64,000 nucleotides of DNA from Shewanella mesophila (GCF_019457515.1 NZ_CP080421.1:1364001-1428000); one strand, 5' to 3'. Shown: positions 27,161 through 38,356, counted from the first letter of the stretch. The notes: generated from the letters alone by a model not told the origin. Program-made: numbers and translations.

Positions 27161-27188
27161 AAAACCGCAGCAATCGCTGCGGTTTTGT
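27161..27188 (+). terminator. Intrinsic terminator of rpsB-tsf
   Basis: The stem AAAACCGCAGC/GCTGCGGTTTT with an AATC loop lies 22 bases after tsf. Confidence 0.93.
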
Positions 27189-27271
27189 TATGTCAATTAG
27201 ATTGCCGCAACACGCATTTTTTCCGATATAATTGGCAAGTTACCCATCGGCATTTATCAGGATAAATAACT

Positions 27272-28018
27272 ATGAGCACAAATCCAAAACCTGCTTTTCG
27301 ACGTATTCTTCTCAAATTGAGTGGCGAAGCCTTAATGGGCGAAGAGGGCTTTGGCATTGACCCCAAGGTGCTAGATCGTATGGCACAAGAGATTAAAGAG
27401 CTGGTTGAGCTTGGTATTCAAGTCGGTGTTGTGATTGGTGGTGGTAACCTTTTCCGTGGTGAAGGTTTAGCAAAAGCGGGTATGAACCGCGTTGTAGGCG
27501 ACCATATGGGGATGCTAGCAACCGTGATGAATGGTTTGGCAATGCGCGATGCATTGCACCGAGCTTATGTTAATGCTCGCCTTATGTCTGCAATCCCTCT
27601 AAAAGGCGTGTGTGACGATTACAATTGGGCTGAAGCGATTAGCTTGCTCAAATCTGGGCGTGTGGTAATTTTTGCGGCGGGTACAGGTAATCCATTTTGC
27701 ACCACAGATTCAGCTGCGTGTTTACGTGGGATTGAAATTGAAGCCGAAGTTGTACTTAAAGGCACTAAAGTCGATGGCGTCTATTCAGACGACCCAGTGA
27801 AGAACCCAGAAGCGGTCAAATATGACGAGATGGGTTATGACGAAGTACTCGACAAAGAATTAAAAGTGATGGATCTTGCGGCGTTTACACTTGCAAGAGA
27901 CCACGATATGCCGATTTTAGTATTTAATATGAATAAGCCTGGTGCGCTGCGCCGTGTTATTATGGGTGACCATGAAGGCACAATGATTAAGAGTAGCCGC
28001 GCAAAATCAGCCGAATAA
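27272..28018 (+). CDS. pyrH: UMP kinase
   Basis: PyrH phosphorylates UMP to UDP as a GTP-activated hexamer of the amino-acid kinase fold. The 248 residues show [30 protein letters not shown], the UMP site [14 protein letters not shown] and a conserved DPVKNPEA loop. It lies between tsf and frr as in most gammaproteobacteria, with its own promoter space after the tsf terminator. Confidence 0.98.
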   Translation: MSTNPKPAFRRILLKLSGEALMGEEGFGIDPKVLDRMAQEIKELVELGIQVGVVIGGGNLFRGEGLAKAGMNRVVGDHMGMLATVMNGLAMRDALHRAYVNARLMSAIPLKGVCDDYNWAEAISLLKSGRVVIFAAGTGNPFCTTDSAACLRGIEIEAEVVLKGTKVDGVYSDDPVKNPEAVKYDEMGYDEVLDKELKVMDLAAFTLARDHDMPILVFNMNKPGALRRVIMGDHEGTMIKSSRAKSAE

Positions 28019-28066
28019 ATTTGTTTGTACTAACGAAAACTTAGTAACCCAAAAAGGATATTAAAC

Positions 28067-28624
28067 GTGATTAATGAGATCAAAGCAGATGCGAAACTTC
28101 GCATGGGTAAATGTGTAGAAGCGACTAAGACTCAAATGGCTAAAGTGCGTACAGGCCGTGCTCACCCAAGCCTACTCGATTCAATCAAGGTTTCTTACTA
28201 CGGTTCAATGACCCCGCTTAAGCAAGTGGGTAACGTGTCAATTGAAGACTCAAGAACACTTGCTGTAACCGTTTTTGATTCGACGCTAATTCCTGTGGTA
28301 GAAAAGGCGATCATGAGTTCAGACCTTGGTCTTAATCCAATGTCTGCAGGTACGACGATCCGTATTCCTCTGCCAGCCCTGACTGAAGAGCGTCGCAAAG
28401 ACTTGATTAAAGTGGTTCGCGCCGAGGCTGAGAATGGCCGTATTGCGGTACGTAATGTGCGCCGTGATGCAAACTCTGATGTAAAAGCGTTAGAGAAAGA
28501 TAAAGAGTGTACTGAAGACGATGTTCGTCGCAGCGAAGATGAGATTCAGAAGTTTACTGACGCTCACGTTAAAATGATTGATGAGATTTTGGCTGCAAAA
28601 GAAGCAGAGTTGATGGAAGTCTAA
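28067..28624 (+). CDS. frr: Ribosome recycling factor
   Basis: RRF splits post-termination ribosomes together with EF-G. At 185 residues it has the standard length; the helical domain motifs [19 protein letters not shown] and [16 protein letters not shown] are present, as is the conserved RRDAN stretch. The start is GTG at 28067 with AAAAGGA upstream. Confidence 0.98.
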   Translation: MINEIKADAKLRMGKCVEATKTQMAKVRTGRAHPSLLDSIKVSYYGSMTPLKQVGNVSIEDSRTLAVTVFDSTLIPVVEKAIMSSDLGLNPMSAGTTIRIPLPALTEERRKDLIKVVRAEAENGRIAVRNVRRDANSDVKALEKDKECTEDDVRRSEDEIQKFTDAHVKMIDEILAAKEAELMEV

Positions 28625-28651
28625 TCTCCCTGCTTAGTCACTAGAGTTAAC

Positions 28652-28690
28652 ACGCCGTGTAGGGGTATACTACACGGCGTTTGCTATTTT
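28652..28690 (+). terminator. Intrinsic terminator after frr
   Basis: ACGCCGTGTAG (28652-28662) pairs perfectly with CTACACGGCGT (28670-28680); the following TTTGCTATTTT is T-rich but interrupted, so read-through into uppS is likely. Confidence 0.75.
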
Positions 28691-28705
28691 AAAGGGTTGT
28701 AATAG

Positions 28706-29500
28706 ATGTCAATCGAATCTCAAACTAGCTCTGAGCTTTCAAACGAAGCACTCTCAGAGTTAGTCAAGCAATCTATCCCTAAGCACGTTGCGATCATTAT
28801 GGATGGTAATGGTCGTTGGGCTCAGGCCCAAGGTAAGCCTCGTGTCATTGGACACAAAGCTGGGGTTAAGGCTGTTAGACGTGCGGTTAGCACGGCTCGA
28901 GAGATGGGGATAGGCTCACTAACACTGTTTGCATTTTCAAGTGAGAATTGGCGTAGACCCGACAAAGAAGTCAGTTTGTTGATGGAACTGTTTTTTACCG
29001 TGCTGCAAAGAGAGCTCAAATTGCTGCACAAGAATGGTGTTCGTCTCAATATTATCGGCGATATCAGTCGTTTTTCAGAGCGTTTACAAAAGCAAATTGC
29101 TGCCGCTATGGCGAAAACAGCTGATAATGATGGTTTAATTTTGAACGTTGCCGCTAACTATGGTGGTCGTTGGGATATTATGCAGGCGGCGCAAACCTTA
29201 GCCAAAAAGGTTGAATCTGGTGAAATGAACAGCAGTCAGTTCACTGAAGAGGCGTTAAATCAGCATTTATGCATGCAAAATCAGTCGGAAGTTGATTTAA
29301 TGATCCGAACGGGCGGAGATTATCGCATCAGCAACTTCGTGCTCTGGCAGGCCGCTTACGCAGAGTTAGTGTTTACTGATGTACTTTGGCCGGATTTTGA
29401 TGAGCAAGCCTTTAAAGATGCTGTAGCCGTATTTGCTACACGCCAGCGCCGTTTTGGATTAACGGGATCTCAAATTGAGACATTACAGGCTGAATGCTAA
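28706..29500 (+). CDS. uppS: Undecaprenyl diphosphate synthase
   Basis: This cis-prenyltransferase makes the C55 lipid carrier for peptidoglycan and O-antigen. The 264 residues carry [20 protein letters not shown] with the catalytic aspartate, [11 protein letters not shown], and [20 protein letters not shown] with the pyrophosphate-binding arginines. The first ~25 residues form a low-complexity Ser/Glu extension before the core. It is followed closely by cdsA in one operon. Confidence 0.97.
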   Translation: MSIESQTSSELSNEALSELVKQSIPKHVAIIMDGNGRWAQAQGKPRVIGHKAGVKAVRRAVSTAREMGIGSLTLFAFSSENWRRPDKEVSLLMELFFTVLQRELKLLHKNGVRLNIIGDISRFSERLQKQIAAAMAKTADNDGLILNVAANYGGRWDIMQAAQTLAKKVESGEMNSSQFTEEALNQHLCMQNQSEVDLMIRTGGDYRISNFVLWQAAYAELVFTDVLWPDFDEQAFKDAVAVFATRQRRFGLTGSQIETLQAEC

Positions 29501-29518
29501 ATAATAAGAGGGAAAGTT

Positions 29519-30376
29519 TTGCTAAAACATAGAATAATAACAGCAGTATGGTTAATCCCCTTGGTCATGGGGGCCATATTCTTTTTCCCTGTGGAGTATT
29601 TTTCATGGGCCTTGGTTGCGGTCTTTTTAATCGCTGGTAAAGAGTGGGGGCGCATCATTGATAAGCGCTGCAATATTACCCAGTGGAGCTTTACCTTTAC
29701 GATAGGAGTATTGCTGGTTGCGCTAAATATCTTGGTGCCAACAGAGCAAATTTGGTTGAATGGCAGCCTACATCCTATATTTATGGCCATTATGCTCATT
29801 GGTGCCATTTGGTGGGCTATTTCACTACTATTAGTTCTCTCTTTCCCGAAAAGCGCTGCCTTATGGGGCAAAAGCCATATGTTTAAGTCCATGTTTGGAC
29901 AGTTGACATTAATTCCTTGTTTTACCGCACTCATAGCCTTGAAAGCGTTAAGTAACGAGGCGACCCCATATTATGGTGGAACCTTAGTTTTCTTGGTGAT
30001 GTTAACTGTGTGGGCTACCGATTCTGGTGCTTATTTTGCCGGTAAGGCACTAGGTAAGCATAAGCTTATGCCCAATGTTAGTCCTGCTAAAACCATTGAA
30101 GGTCTTATTGGTGGGCTATTAACCACCATGATTGTTGTTGCGGGCATTATGTATGTGTCGCCAGAACAAGAAGTCGGCCTAATCATCGCTGTTACGCTAT
30201 TTGTCGCTTTGGTTTCAGCTGTGGGCGATCTATCTGAAAGCATGTTTAAGCGTGTGGCAGAGATTAAAGATTCTGGAACAATTTTACCAGGTCATGGCGG
30301 GGTGTTAGATCGTATCGATAGTCTAACTGCAGCGCTGCCTATCTTTACGTTACTTTATATCGCATTTTGGATGTAA
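29519..30376 (+). CDS. cdsA: Phosphatidate cytidylyltransferase
   Basis: CdsA makes CDP-diacylglycerol, the precursor of all phospholipids. This 285-residue integral membrane protein has about eight hydrophobic helices and the C-terminal CTP_transf_1 signature ([13 protein letters not shown], then [18 protein letters not shown]). The start is TTG at 29519 behind AGAGGGAAAG. Its stop lies two bases before the dxr ATG. Confidence 0.96.
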   Translation: MLKHRIITAVWLIPLVMGAIFFFPVEYFSWALVAVFLIAGKEWGRIIDKRCNITQWSFTFTIGVLLVALNILVPTEQIWLNGSLHPIFMAIMLIGAIWWAISLLLVLSFPKSAALWGKSHMFKSMFGQLTLIPCFTALIALKALSNEATPYYGGTLVFLVMLTVWATDSGAYFAGKALGKHKLMPNVSPAKTIEGLIGGLLTTMIVVAGIMYVSPEQEVGLIIAVTLFVALVSAVGDLSESMFKRVAEIKDSGTILPGHGGVLDRIDSLTAALPIFTLLYIAFWM

Positions 30377-30378
30377 CC

Positions 30379-31575
30379 ATGCAGAAAATGGTGATTCTAG
30401 GCGCCACCGGATCCATTGGCGCTAGTACCTTGAGTGTCATTGCTCGTAACCCCAATGAGTATAGTGTTTATGCACTAGTGGCTAATACCAGCGTCGATAA
30501 GATGCTGGCCTTGTGTATTGCCCATCGACCGACAGTTGTCCATATGGTGGATGCGGCCGCAGCTCATCTTTTACAGCAGCAACTGCCGTCCAACCTTAAT
30601 GTTCGCGTGTCAACAGGCGAAGATGAACTACTTGAATTAGTCAGTTCAAATGAGGTTGATACTGTGATGGCTGCAATCGTGGGGGCCGCGGGGTTACCAT
30701 CGACACTGGCGGCGGTAAAAGCGGGCAAACGAGTACTGCTAGCCAATAAAGAATCACTGGTGATGTCGGGGCGGTTATTTATTGATGAGATGCAGCGTTC
30801 TGGCGCTCAGGTTTTACCTGTTGATAGCGAACATAATGCCATATTTCAATGTTTACCTCAGTTGGCCCAGCAGCAGATTGGGGCATGCCAATTGGCTGAG
30901 GCGGGAATCTCTCACATATTATTGACTGGATCTGGCGGACCATTCTTAAATACCGATTTAACCTTGTTACCGGATATGACACCGGAGCAGGCATGTAAGC
31001 ATCCTAATTGGTCTATGGGGCGCAAAATTTCGGTCGATTCAGCCAGCATGATGAATAAGGGGCTTGAGTATATTGAGGCTCGATGGTTATTTAACGCGAG
31101 TAAAGAGCAACTTAAGGTCGTGGTGCATCCTCAGAGTGTTATTCACTCCATGGTGCAATATAAAGATGGCTCTGTTGTCGCTCAGTTGGGTAACCCTGAC
31201 ATGCGTACCCCTATTGCTCATTGTATGGCCTATCCGCAAAGAATTTCTGCTGGCGTTGAACCTTTGGATTTTTTCAAAGTCGGACAGTTAAGCTTTCTAG
31301 AACCTGACTTCGAACGTTTTCCCTGTCTTGCATTAGCAATTGAAGCCTGTGAACAGGGGCAGGAGGCGACCACAGTGCTGAACGCTGCCAATGAAATTTC
31401 CGTTGAGGCGTTTCTTGCGGGTAAGATACGGTTTACTGATATTGCAAAAATTAACGAGTTCTGTTTATTCAAGGTGGCTAAACAGAGCTTAAATACGATT
31501 GAAGATATTTTGGCGCTTGATCGTCAAACACGCATTGTCGCCGCTGAGCATCTTAAGCACATGCAATCGTTGTAA
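30379..31575 (+). CDS. dxr: 1-deoxy-D-xylulose 5-phosphate reductoisomerase
   Basis: Dxr converts DXP to MEP using NADPH, the first committed step of the non-mevalonate isoprenoid pathway. The 398 residues show the nucleotide loop [27 protein letters not shown], the metal site [13 protein letters not shown] and [14 protein letters not shown] chose ATG 30379; a TTG four codons upstream overlaps the cdsA stop. There is no clear ribosome binding site, so translation is probably coupled to cdsA. Confidence 0.96.
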   Translation: MQKMVILGATGSIGASTLSVIARNPNEYSVYALVANTSVDKMLALCIAHRPTVVHMVDAAAAHLLQQQLPSNLNVRVSTGEDELLELVSSNEVDTVMAAIVGAAGLPSTLAAVKAGKRVLLANKESLVMSGRLFIDEMQRSGAQVLPVDSEHNAIFQCLPQLAQQQIGACQLAEAGISHILLTGSGGPFLNTDLTLLPDMTPEQACKHPNWSMGRKISVDSASMMNKGLEYIEARWLFNASKEQLKVVVHPQSVIHSMVQYKDGSVVAQLGNPDMRTPIAHCMAYPQRISAGVEPLDFFKVGQLSFLEPDFERFPCLALAIEACEQGQEATTVLNAANEISVEAFLAGKIRFTDIAKINEFCLFKVAKQSLNTIEDILALDRQTRIVAAEHLKHMQSL

Positions 31576-31584
31576 AGGAGTGTA

Positions 31585-32946
31585 ATGCTAGACTTTTTAT
31601 GGAACCTAGGTTCTTTTGTCATTGCCTTAGGTGTGCTGATAACGGCGCACGAATATGGACACTTTTGGGTCGCTAGACGTTGCGGCGTTAAGGTCGAGCG
31701 TTTCTCGATTGGTTTTGGCAAGGCTATCTGGCGTAAAGTGGGCAGTGATGGAACCGAATATGTCCTCGCACTTATCCCGTTAGGTGGCTATGTTAAGATG
31801 CTCGACGAACGTGTCGATGATGTGCCGCAAGCGTTAAAATCACAAGCCTTTAATCGTAAATCGGTATGGCAACGTATCGCCATTGTCGGCGCTGGCCCTA
31901 TGGCAAACTTCATCTTTGCTATTTTTGCGCTGTACATCATGTATCTTATCGGCGTGCCGTCATTAAAGCCTGTGATTGAGTCTACTCAAGCCGATACGCC
32001 TGCTGCGGTTATCCAGGTTAATCGGCCGATGCAGATCATCGCCGTTGGTGACCAAAGTGTGCGTAATTGGGAAGAGGTGACGTACGCTTTAGTTGGTCAC
32101 ATCGGTGATGAACAGATATCGATGACGTTAGCGCCGTTATCCGGCGTTATGGGCGAAGAGCGGAGTTATAAGCTTGATACCCGCAACTGGAAGTTTGATC
32201 CAGAGAAGCAATCACCGATAACCTCATTAGGTTTGGATATCTATCGCCCCGAGATCACGCCCACATTAGCTTTGGTCAGTGATGATGGTGCTGCTCATGC
32301 GGCTGGCGTAAGGGTTGGCGATACCATAGTCGCTATTAACGGCAGTTCCTACAGTGATTGGGATGGTTTTGTTGAGCAGATAAAAGCGTCGGCCAATAAA
32401 ACGGTAAGCATTACTGTAAAGCGAAATGGCGAGCAGCTTAAACTAAGTGTTACCCCGAAAGCGCGAACCTTGGATAATGGCAGTGTCGAGGGGGTTATTG
32501 GTGTTGCGCCAACTCAAGCGCCTTGGCCTGAAGAGATGCGTCTTCAGTTAGAATATGGCTTTGGCGAATCTTTTGTGGTTGCTGCAGATAAAACGTGGCA
32601 ACTTGTGTCAGTCAGCATTAAGATGATTGGCAAATTGTTTACTGGCGATGTGTCAGTTAAAAATCTCAGTGGCCCTATCTCTATTGCACAAGGTGCAGGA
32701 AGCAGTGCTAACTACGGATTAGTTTATTTTTTAGGATTCCTGGCATTAATTAGCGTAAATTTAGGCATTATTAATTTATTGCCTTTACCCGTGCTAGATG
32801 GTGGGCATCTGTTATATTACTTCATCGAAGTGATCACAGGCAGGCCTGTACCAGAAAAGGTACAGGAAATTGGATTCAGATTTGGGGCAGCTATGCTGCT
32901 AATGTTGATGAGTATCGCCCTTTTCAATGATTTTTCCCGACTCTGA
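31585..32946 (+). CDS. rseP: RIP metalloprotease RseP (site-2 protease)
   Basis: RseP cuts the anti-sigma factor RseA within the membrane to release sigma-E. The 453 residues contain HEYGH (22-26) as zinc site in the first helix, two PDZ domains in the periplasmic part (the second near AAGVRVGDTIVAINGSSYSD) and the second active motif NLLPLPVLDGGHLLYY. AAGGAG precedes the ATG. It sits before bamA and skp, which are sigma-E targets in E. coli. Confidence 0.97.
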   Translation: MLDFLWNLGSFVIALGVLITAHEYGHFWVARRCGVKVERFSIGFGKAIWRKVGSDGTEYVLALIPLGGYVKMLDERVDDVPQALKSQAFNRKSVWQRIAIVGAGPMANFIFAIFALYIMYLIGVPSLKPVIESTQADTPAAVIQVNRPMQIIAVGDQSVRNWEEVTYALVGHIGDEQISMTLAPLSGVMGEERSYKLDTRNWKFDPEKQSPITSLGLDIYRPEITPTLALVSDDGAAHAAGVRVGDTIVAINGSSYSDWDGFVEQIKASANKTVSITVKRNGEQLKLSVTPKARTLDNGSVEGVIGVAPTQAPWPEEMRLQLEYGFGESFVVAADKTWQLVSVSIKMIGKLFTGDVSVKNLSGPISIAQGAGSSANYGLVYFLGFLALISVNLGIINLLPLPVLDGGHLLYYFIEVITGRPVPEKVQEIGFRFGAAMLLMLMSIALFNDFSRL

Positions 32947-32977
32947 GCAAGGACACACACATAATTAGAAGTGCTCT

Positions 32978-35461
32978 ATGAGATTGAATAAAATTTTTGC
33001 CTCGATGTTATTAGTCGGTGCGTCTTTATCAGGGAACGGTTGGGCAGAGACATTCCAGCCATTTGAAGTCACAGATATCCAAGTGCAGGGCTTGCAACGT
33101 GTTGCGCTTGGTGCCGCCTTGTTAAATATCCCCATTAAGGTGGGAGATACCGTTGACGAAACGCGTTTGCAGCAAGCGATTAAGAGCTTATATTCGTCGA
33201 CTAACTTCGAACATATTGAAGTTGCCCGAGACGGTAGTGTGCTTGTGGTGACAGTAAAAGAGCGTCCAACTATCAGCGTTGTCTCTTTCGAAGGTAACAA
33301 AGATATTAAGGATGAGCAGTTACAAGAAAGCCTCGACGGTAGTGATGTAAAAGTCGGTGAATCTTTGGACCGCACCATGCTAAGCGGTATCGAGAAGAGC
33401 TTACAAGATTTCTACTATGGTGTCGGTAAATATGGCGCTAAGGTTGAAGCGCAGGTGATTAATCTGCCGAGAAACCGTGTCGAGCTTAAGTTTAAGTTCA
33501 CCGAAGGTTTAGCCGCAGAGATCCGTCAAATCAACGTGGTGGGTAATACTGTATTTACCGATGCAGAGTTGATCGGCATGCTTGAACTTAAAGATTATGT
33601 CGCATGGTGGGATCTTTTTGGTGAGCGTCGTTATCAAAAGCAGAAGCTACAAGCCGATCTCGAGACCATCAAAACCTTCTATCATAACCGTGGTTATATT
33701 CGATTCGATGTTGCCTCTACTCAGGTAGCAATGACTCCAGATCGTAAAGGACTCTATATCACGATTAACGTCGATGAGGGTGAGCAGTACAAGGTTAAAG
33801 ATGTTAATCTTACTGGTGATCTGATGGGGCGTGAAGAGGTGATGCAGGCGATTTTGCCTATCAAGGTCGGCGATACCTATAATGGTGGCGATGTAACCTT
33901 TACCGAAGAGATGTATGGTAAATATCTGGGCCGCTTCGGTTATGCTTATCCGGAAGTGAAAACCTACCCAGAAATTGACGATGAGACCAAAGAGGTCACG
34001 CTTAACGTCAATATTAAACCAGGTAAGCGGGTTTATGTACGTAGTATTAACTTCACGGGTAACCAAGTCACCAAAGATGAAGTATTACGCCGAGAACTCC
34101 GTCAGATGGAAGGCGCTTGGTTAAATTCGGCTCAGGTTGAGCAATCAAAGTCACGTCTTAATCGCCTAGGTTATTTTGAAACGGTTGATACTCAAACTGT
34201 GCAAGTGCCAGGTACTGATGATCTCGTTGATGTCGCATTTAATGTTAAAGAGCAGCCTTCTGGTTCATTTAACGCCGGCGTAGGTTACGGTACCGAATCT
34301 GGCCTTAGTCTGCAGTTTGGTGTTCAGCAGAGTAACTTCCTAGGCACGGGTAATCAGGCTGGGATAAACCTCAATACCAACAAATACTCTAAAAACGTCA
34401 ATGTTTCTTATACCGATCCCTACTTTACTAAAGATGGTGTCAGTTTAGGTGGGAGTGTTTTCTGGAGCGAGTTTGATGCGAATGAGGCCAACTTAGAGCG
34501 TTATAAAAATAGCTCGTACGGTGTTACATTGAATTCGGGTTTCCCGATCAATGAATACAATCGTATTAACGGTGGTGTAGGCTATCGTCATAACGAAATC
34601 TCAGAGATTTCAGCTTATGAACAGGCGCTGCGCTTCTATAACATCTACCGTGATGCAAATGATCCAAACGCCGATCTCGCATTCGATAACTTTGAGTTAA
34701 ATCTCGGTTGGTACCGCAGTACGTTAAACCGAGGCACTTTCCCAACAGATGGTTCATCGCAACGTCTAAGCGGCAAGATGACTGTGCCAGGTTCCGATCT
34801 ACAATATTTTAAGACTGATTTCGATACCAGTTTTTACTGGCCAATTACCCGAAGTCACAGCTTTGTATTCTTGACTAAAGCGCGTTTAGGTTACGGTAAC
34901 GGTTACGGTCAATTTGATAGTAATGATCAAATTCTACCCTTCTGGGAAAACTACTACTCAGGTGGTAGCAGCTCATTACGTGGCTTTAAGTCTAATTCAG
35001 TCGGTCCACGTTCATTCTACTTGTATCGTGGTAGTGAACCTTGCTCACCTGATCCATCGGGTGATGGTTGTTCGCTTCCAGGCGATCCTAATCGTGTAAC
35101 GGTAAGTGATGGACGCTCTATTGGTGGTAATGCTATTGCGACAGCAACGATAGAAATGATTGTACCTACACCGTTTTTGGATGAGGCATATACCAACTCT
35201 GTGCGCACCAGTTTCTTCGTCGATGCGGGTAACGTGTGGGATACTGAGTTTGATTATGACTCATATAAATTCTTGCCAGCAGAGCAGTTTGCTAAGCTAG
35301 AAGATTACTCAGATCCAGGGCGTATCCGTGCATCTGCGGGGATGAGTGTACAATGGTTGTCGCCGATGGGACCTATGGTATTTAGTCTTGCATGGCCAAT
35401 CAAAAAATATGAAGATGACGATACCGAGATCTTCTCGTTCAACATTGGTAAAACTTTCTAA
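32978..35461 (+). CDS. bamA: Outer membrane protein assembly factor BamA
   Basis: BamA is the essential barrel of the BAM complex that inserts outer-membrane proteins. The 827 residues comprise a signal peptide (cleavage near GWA-ET), five POTRA domains (residues ~25-425) and a 16-strand barrel (~430-827). The loop-6 motif is LRGF rather than the common VRGF, and the final residue is phenylalanine. The extracellular stretch after LRGF contains two cysteines (EPCSPDPSGDGCS), as often in BamA loop 6. Confidence 0.97.
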   Translation: MRLNKIFASMLLVGASLSGNGWAETFQPFEVTDIQVQGLQRVALGAALLNIPIKVGDTVDETRLQQAIKSLYSSTNFEHIEVARDGSVLVVTVKERPTISVVSFEGNKDIKDEQLQESLDGSDVKVGESLDRTMLSGIEKSLQDFYYGVGKYGAKVEAQVINLPRNRVELKFKFTEGLAAEIRQINVVGNTVFTDAELIGMLELKDYVAWWDLFGERRYQKQKLQADLETIKTFYHNRGYIRFDVASTQVAMTPDRKGLYITINVDEGEQYKVKDVNLTGDLMGREEVMQAILPIKVGDTYNGGDVTFTEEMYGKYLGRFGYAYPEVKTYPEIDDETKEVTLNVNIKPGKRVYVRSINFTGNQVTKDEVLRRELRQMEGAWLNSAQVEQSKSRLNRLGYFETVDTQTVQVPGTDDLVDVAFNVKEQPSGSFNAGVGYGTESGLSLQFGVQQSNFLGTGNQAGINLNTNKYSKNVNVSYTDPYFTKDGVSLGGSVFWSEFDANEANLERYKNSSYGVTLNSGFPINEYNRINGGVGYRHNEISEISAYEQALRFYNIYRDANDPNADLAFDNFELNLGWYRSTLNRGTFPTDGSSQRLSGKMTVPGSDLQYFKTDFDTSFYWPITRSHSFVFLTKARLGYGNGYGQFDSNDQILPFWENYYSGGSSSLRGFKSNSVGPRSFYLYRGSEPCSPDPSGDGCSLPGDPNRVTVSDGRSIGGNAIATATIEMIVPTPFLDEAYTNSVRTSFFVDAGNVWDTEFDYDSYKFLPAEQFAKLEDYSDPGRIRASAGMSVQWLSPMGPMVFSLAWPIKKYEDDDTEIFSFNIGKTF

Positions 35462-35521
35462 AGTAGAACTAATTTAAATAAAAAGTATTCGGCAAGTTTT
35501 GCTGACAATAAGGAGTTTATT

Positions 35522-36025
35522 TTGAATAAGATGTTTAATCGCGCAATGATGGTTTTGGTTCTTTTAGGTGCACCAATTGCTGCGCAAGCTGAGAAAATTG
35601 CCGTTGTTGATATGCAAGCGGTGTTTGAGCAACTACCTCAGCGTGAAGAAGTAAGTAAAACCCTTAAAACCGAATTCGGTGACCGTGTTGCAGGTGTGCA
35701 AAAGATGCAAGACGAACTGCGCACTATGCTTGAAACTCAGCAGCGTGATGCAGCCCTGATGAGCGAGACTCAAAAGACAGAAATGTTACGTAAGATGGAA
35801 TCAATCAAAGCCGAGCTACAACTCAAAGGTAAGGCTTTGGATGAAGATATGCGTCGTCGTAACGGTGAAGAGCAAAACAAATTGCTTGTTAAAGTTCAAA
35901 AAGCGATCAGTGCTATTGCTGAGAAAGAGCAATATGACGTAGTGCTTCAACGTGGTGCGGTCATTTACGTTAAACCTACTTCAGATATCAGCAGCAAAGT
36001 TGTTGAAGCGTTGAGTAAAGGCTAA
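35522..36025 (+). CDS. skp: Periplasmic chaperone Skp (OmpH family)
   Basis: Skp holds unfolded outer-membrane proteins in the periplasm for delivery to BamA. The 167 residues start with a signal peptide ending AQA-EK and continue with the IAVVDMQAVFEQLPQREEV strand and long charged helices that make the jellyfish trimer. The start is TTG at 35522 behind AAGGAG. It is translated between bamA and lpxD. Confidence 0.95.
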   Translation: MNKMFNRAMMVLVLLGAPIAAQAEKIAVVDMQAVFEQLPQREEVSKTLKTEFGDRVAGVQKMQDELRTMLETQQRDAALMSETQKTEMLRKMESIKAELQLKGKALDEDMRRRNGEEQNKLLVKVQKAISAIAEKEQYDVVLQRGAVIYVKPTSDISSKVVEALSKG

Positions 36026-36031
36026 CGATTG

Positions 36032-37057
36032 ATGACAAGCTACACATTAAGAGAGATAGCCACTCACTTAAATGCTGAAGTACAAGGTGATGACACGGTT
36101 AACATTAACCGTGTTGCTACCTTAGAAAATGCACAAGTCGGTGAGATCTCTTTTTTAGCCAATTCTAAGTACGAAAGTCAACTCGAAGGCACCTCAGCCT
36201 CGGCGGTATTGTTGTCGCCTAAGAGTGCTGAAAGTTATGCGGGTAACGCCATCGTTCTCAATGATCCTTATGTTGGGTTTGCCCGAGTCGCTCAGTTACT
36301 CGATTCGACCCCAAAGGCGGCAGAATCGATTCACCCTAGTGCGGTAATTGATGCTTCGGCAACGTTAGGAGAAGGCGTTGCTATTGGCGCTAATGCGGTA
36401 GTTGGTCCAAATGTCATAATTGGTGAAAATGTCCAAGTTGGTCCGGGTTGTGTGATAGGGCAAGACTCTATTGTTGGTTCTGGTACTATTTTATGGGCTA
36501 ATGTCACCCTCTATCATGATGTACACTTGGGTCAGGCTTGTATCATTCACTCGGGTACCGTGATAGGTTCTGACGGTTTTGGCTATGCTAATGAGCGTGG
36601 TCAATGGATTAAAATTCCACAAACGGGTGGTGTGCGCATCGGTGATAACGTCGAAGTCGGTGCTTGTACTAGCATAGATAGAGGCGCTATCGAGCATACC
36701 GAGATCCACAACGGTGTGATTATTGATAACCAAGTTCAGATTGCCCATAACGTCATTATTGGTGCCAATAGCGCATTGGCAGGCAGTTCAACCATTGCTG
36801 GCAGTGTGACCATAGGCAAGTATTGCATCGTGGGTGGTAATAGCGCCGTTGCGGGGCATCTATCTATTGCTGATGGTACCCACGTCTCAGGTGGAACAAA
36901 CGTCACGAGTGTTATTCGGGAGCCTGGTGTATACTCCTCGGCAACCGTCGCGATGGAAAATAAAGTCTGGCGCCGAAATACGGTTAGATTTAGACAGCTC
37001 GATGAGTTGTTCCAGCGCGTTAAGAAGCTTGAAAAAAACGTTAAATCAGATGATTAA
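36032..37057 (+). CDS. lpxD: UDP-3-O-(3-hydroxyacyl)glucosamine N-acyltransferase
   Basis: LpxD adds the second 3-hydroxyacyl chain in lipid A synthesis. The 341 residues have an N-terminal uridine-binding domain (YTLREIATHLNAEVQG), a left-handed beta helix of hexapeptides and the catalytic histidine in VQIAHNVIIGANSALAG, then a C-terminal helix. ATG 36032 is preferred to the adjacent TTG. It starts a few bases after skp. Confidence 0.96.
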   Translation: MTSYTLREIATHLNAEVQGDDTVNINRVATLENAQVGEISFLANSKYESQLEGTSASAVLLSPKSAESYAGNAIVLNDPYVGFARVAQLLDSTPKAAESIHPSAVIDASATLGEGVAIGANAVVGPNVIIGENVQVGPGCVIGQDSIVGSGTILWANVTLYHDVHLGQACIIHSGTVIGSDGFGYANERGQWIKIPQTGGVRIGDNVEVGACTSIDRGAIEHTEIHNGVIIDNQVQIAHNVIIGANSALAGSSTIAGSVTIGKYCIVGGNSAVAGHLSIADGTHVSGGTNVTSVIREPGVYSSATVAMENKVWRRNTVRFRQLDELFQRVKKLEKNVKSDD

Positions 37058-37086
37058 CTGCCTTTGGCAGCTAAGGAAGTTATTGA

Positions 37087-37548
37087 GTGTCAAATCAATT
37101 AAACACAATGGATATCAAAGAGATCCTGAAGTTTTTACCTCATAGATATCCGTTTTTATTGATCGATAGAGTCTTAGACTTTACCCCAGGCGAAACACTG
37201 TATGCGATCAAAAATGTGACCATTAATGAGCCGTTTTTCCAAGGCCATTTCCCTGTACAACCAGTTATGCCTGGTGTATTGATCCTTGAAGCTATGGCTC
37301 AGGCGACTGGCCTGTTAGCATTTAAGACCATGAGCGATGTGCCTTCAAATGACGCTCTATACTATTTCGCGGGTATTGATAAGGCACGCTTTAAGCGTGT
37401 CGTCGAACCTGGTGATCAACTTCATTTTGAAGTGAAAATGATTAAAGAACGCCGCGGGATTGGGGTGTTTACCGGTGAAGCCAAGGTGGATGGTGAACTA
37501 GTTTGTTCAGCTGAAATCATGTGTGCCCGTAGAGAGATTAGCAAGTGA
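37087..37548 (+). CDS. fabZ: 3-hydroxyacyl-ACP dehydratase FabZ
   Basis: FabZ dehydrates 3-hydroxyacyl-ACP in fatty acid elongation and competes with LpxA for the same substrate. The 153-residue hot-dog protein has [16 protein letters not shown] and the active site [20 protein letters not shown] (His and Glu). The start is GTG at 37087 with AAGGAA upstream; a second start at ATG 37108 is less well placed. The stop overlaps the lpxA start. Confidence 0.96.
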   Translation: MSNQLNTMDIKEILKFLPHRYPFLLIDRVLDFTPGETLYAIKNVTINEPFFQGHFPVQPVMPGVLILEAMAQATGLLAFKTMSDVPSNDALYYFAGIDKARFKRVVEPGDQLHFEVKMIKERRGIGVFTGEAKVDGELVCSAEIMCARREISK

Positions 37549-38312
37549 TCGATAAGTTAGCGTTTGTACATCCCGATGCCAAAATAGGCAATAACGTCAC
37601 TATTGGTCCTTGGACTTATATTGGTGCTGACGTTGAGATAGGTGACGATTGTCATCTTAGTTCTCATGTCGTGGTCAAAGGGCCTACCGTTATCGGTAAA
37701 GGTAATCGCATTTTTCAGTTCGCATCTGTGGGTGAAGATTGTCAAGATAAGAAGTATGCCGGCGAGCCGACACGTCTTATCATCGGCGATAACAATGTTA
37801 TCCGAGAGTCGGTAACCATTCATCGCGGCACCACACAAGACAAGGGTGAGACCATTATAGGTTCTAATAACCTGTTTATGGCCTATGTTCATATTGCTCA
37901 CGATTGCGTGGTCGGTAATAACGTGATTATGGCCAATAACGCCTCTATCGCGGGTCACGTGCATGTGGGTGATTGGGCGATTTTAGGTGGTATGACTGGA
38001 GTACACCAGTTTGTTCATATTGGTGCCCATGCATTCACAGCTGGTTACTCTTTGATATTGCAAGATGTTCCGCCATTTGTGATGGCTTCAGGCCAACCCG
38101 CGATCCCGCGTGGATTGAACAGTGAAGGACTCAAGCGTCGTGGTTTCTCTAAAGAGAGCCAACTTGCCGTGCGCCGAGCTTATAAAACGCTTTATCGTAA
38201 AGGTTTAACTATAGAAGAGGCCGTTGCAGCACTGGGTGAAGATGCAGAAGATGAGCAGGTAAAGCTGCTGATGGATTTTGTGGTCAATTCCAGCCGTGGC
38301 ATCATTCGCTAA
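37545..38312 (+). CDS. lpxA: UDP-N-acetylglucosamine acyltransferase
   Basis: LpxA catalyses the first acylation of UDP-GlcNAc in lipid A synthesis. The 255 residues are nearly all left-handed beta helix, with the catalytic histidine in [13 protein letters not shown], and end in a short helical domain ([18 protein letters not shown]). The start is GTG at 37545, overlapping the fabZ stop (GTGA). Confidence 0.96.
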   Translation: MIDKLAFVHPDAKIGNNVTIGPWTYIGADVEIGDDCHLSSHVVVKGPTVIGKGNRIFQFASVGEDCQDKKYAGEPTRLIIGDNNVIRESVTIHRGTTQDKGETIIGSNNLFMAYVHIAHDCVVGNNVIMANNASIAGHVHVGDWAILGGMTGVHQFVHIGAHAFTAGYSLILQDVPPFVMASGQPAIPRGLNSEGLKRRGFSKESQLAVRRAYKTLYRKGLTIEEAVAALGEDAEDEQVKLLMDFVVNSSRGIIR

Positions 38313-38331
38313 CGATATGCCTTTAAAAGAA

Positions 38332-38356
38332 AAGCTCGTTTATACGGGCTTTTTTT
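38332..38356 (+). terminator. Intrinsic terminator-like hairpin after lpxA
   Basis: AAGCTCGT pairs with ACGGGCTT (one mismatch) across a TTAT loop and is followed by a run of T. lpxB begins 40 bases later, so it is either partial or lpxB has its own promoter. Confidence 0.75.

Noticed and set aside
29497..29934. Long minus-strand frame opposite cdsA
   Set aside because: It is antisense to a clear cdsA; hydrophobic gene complements often give long open frames.
33647..34066. Minus-strand 139-codon frame opposite bamA
   Set aside because: It is a shadow of the POTRA-encoding region with no independent support.
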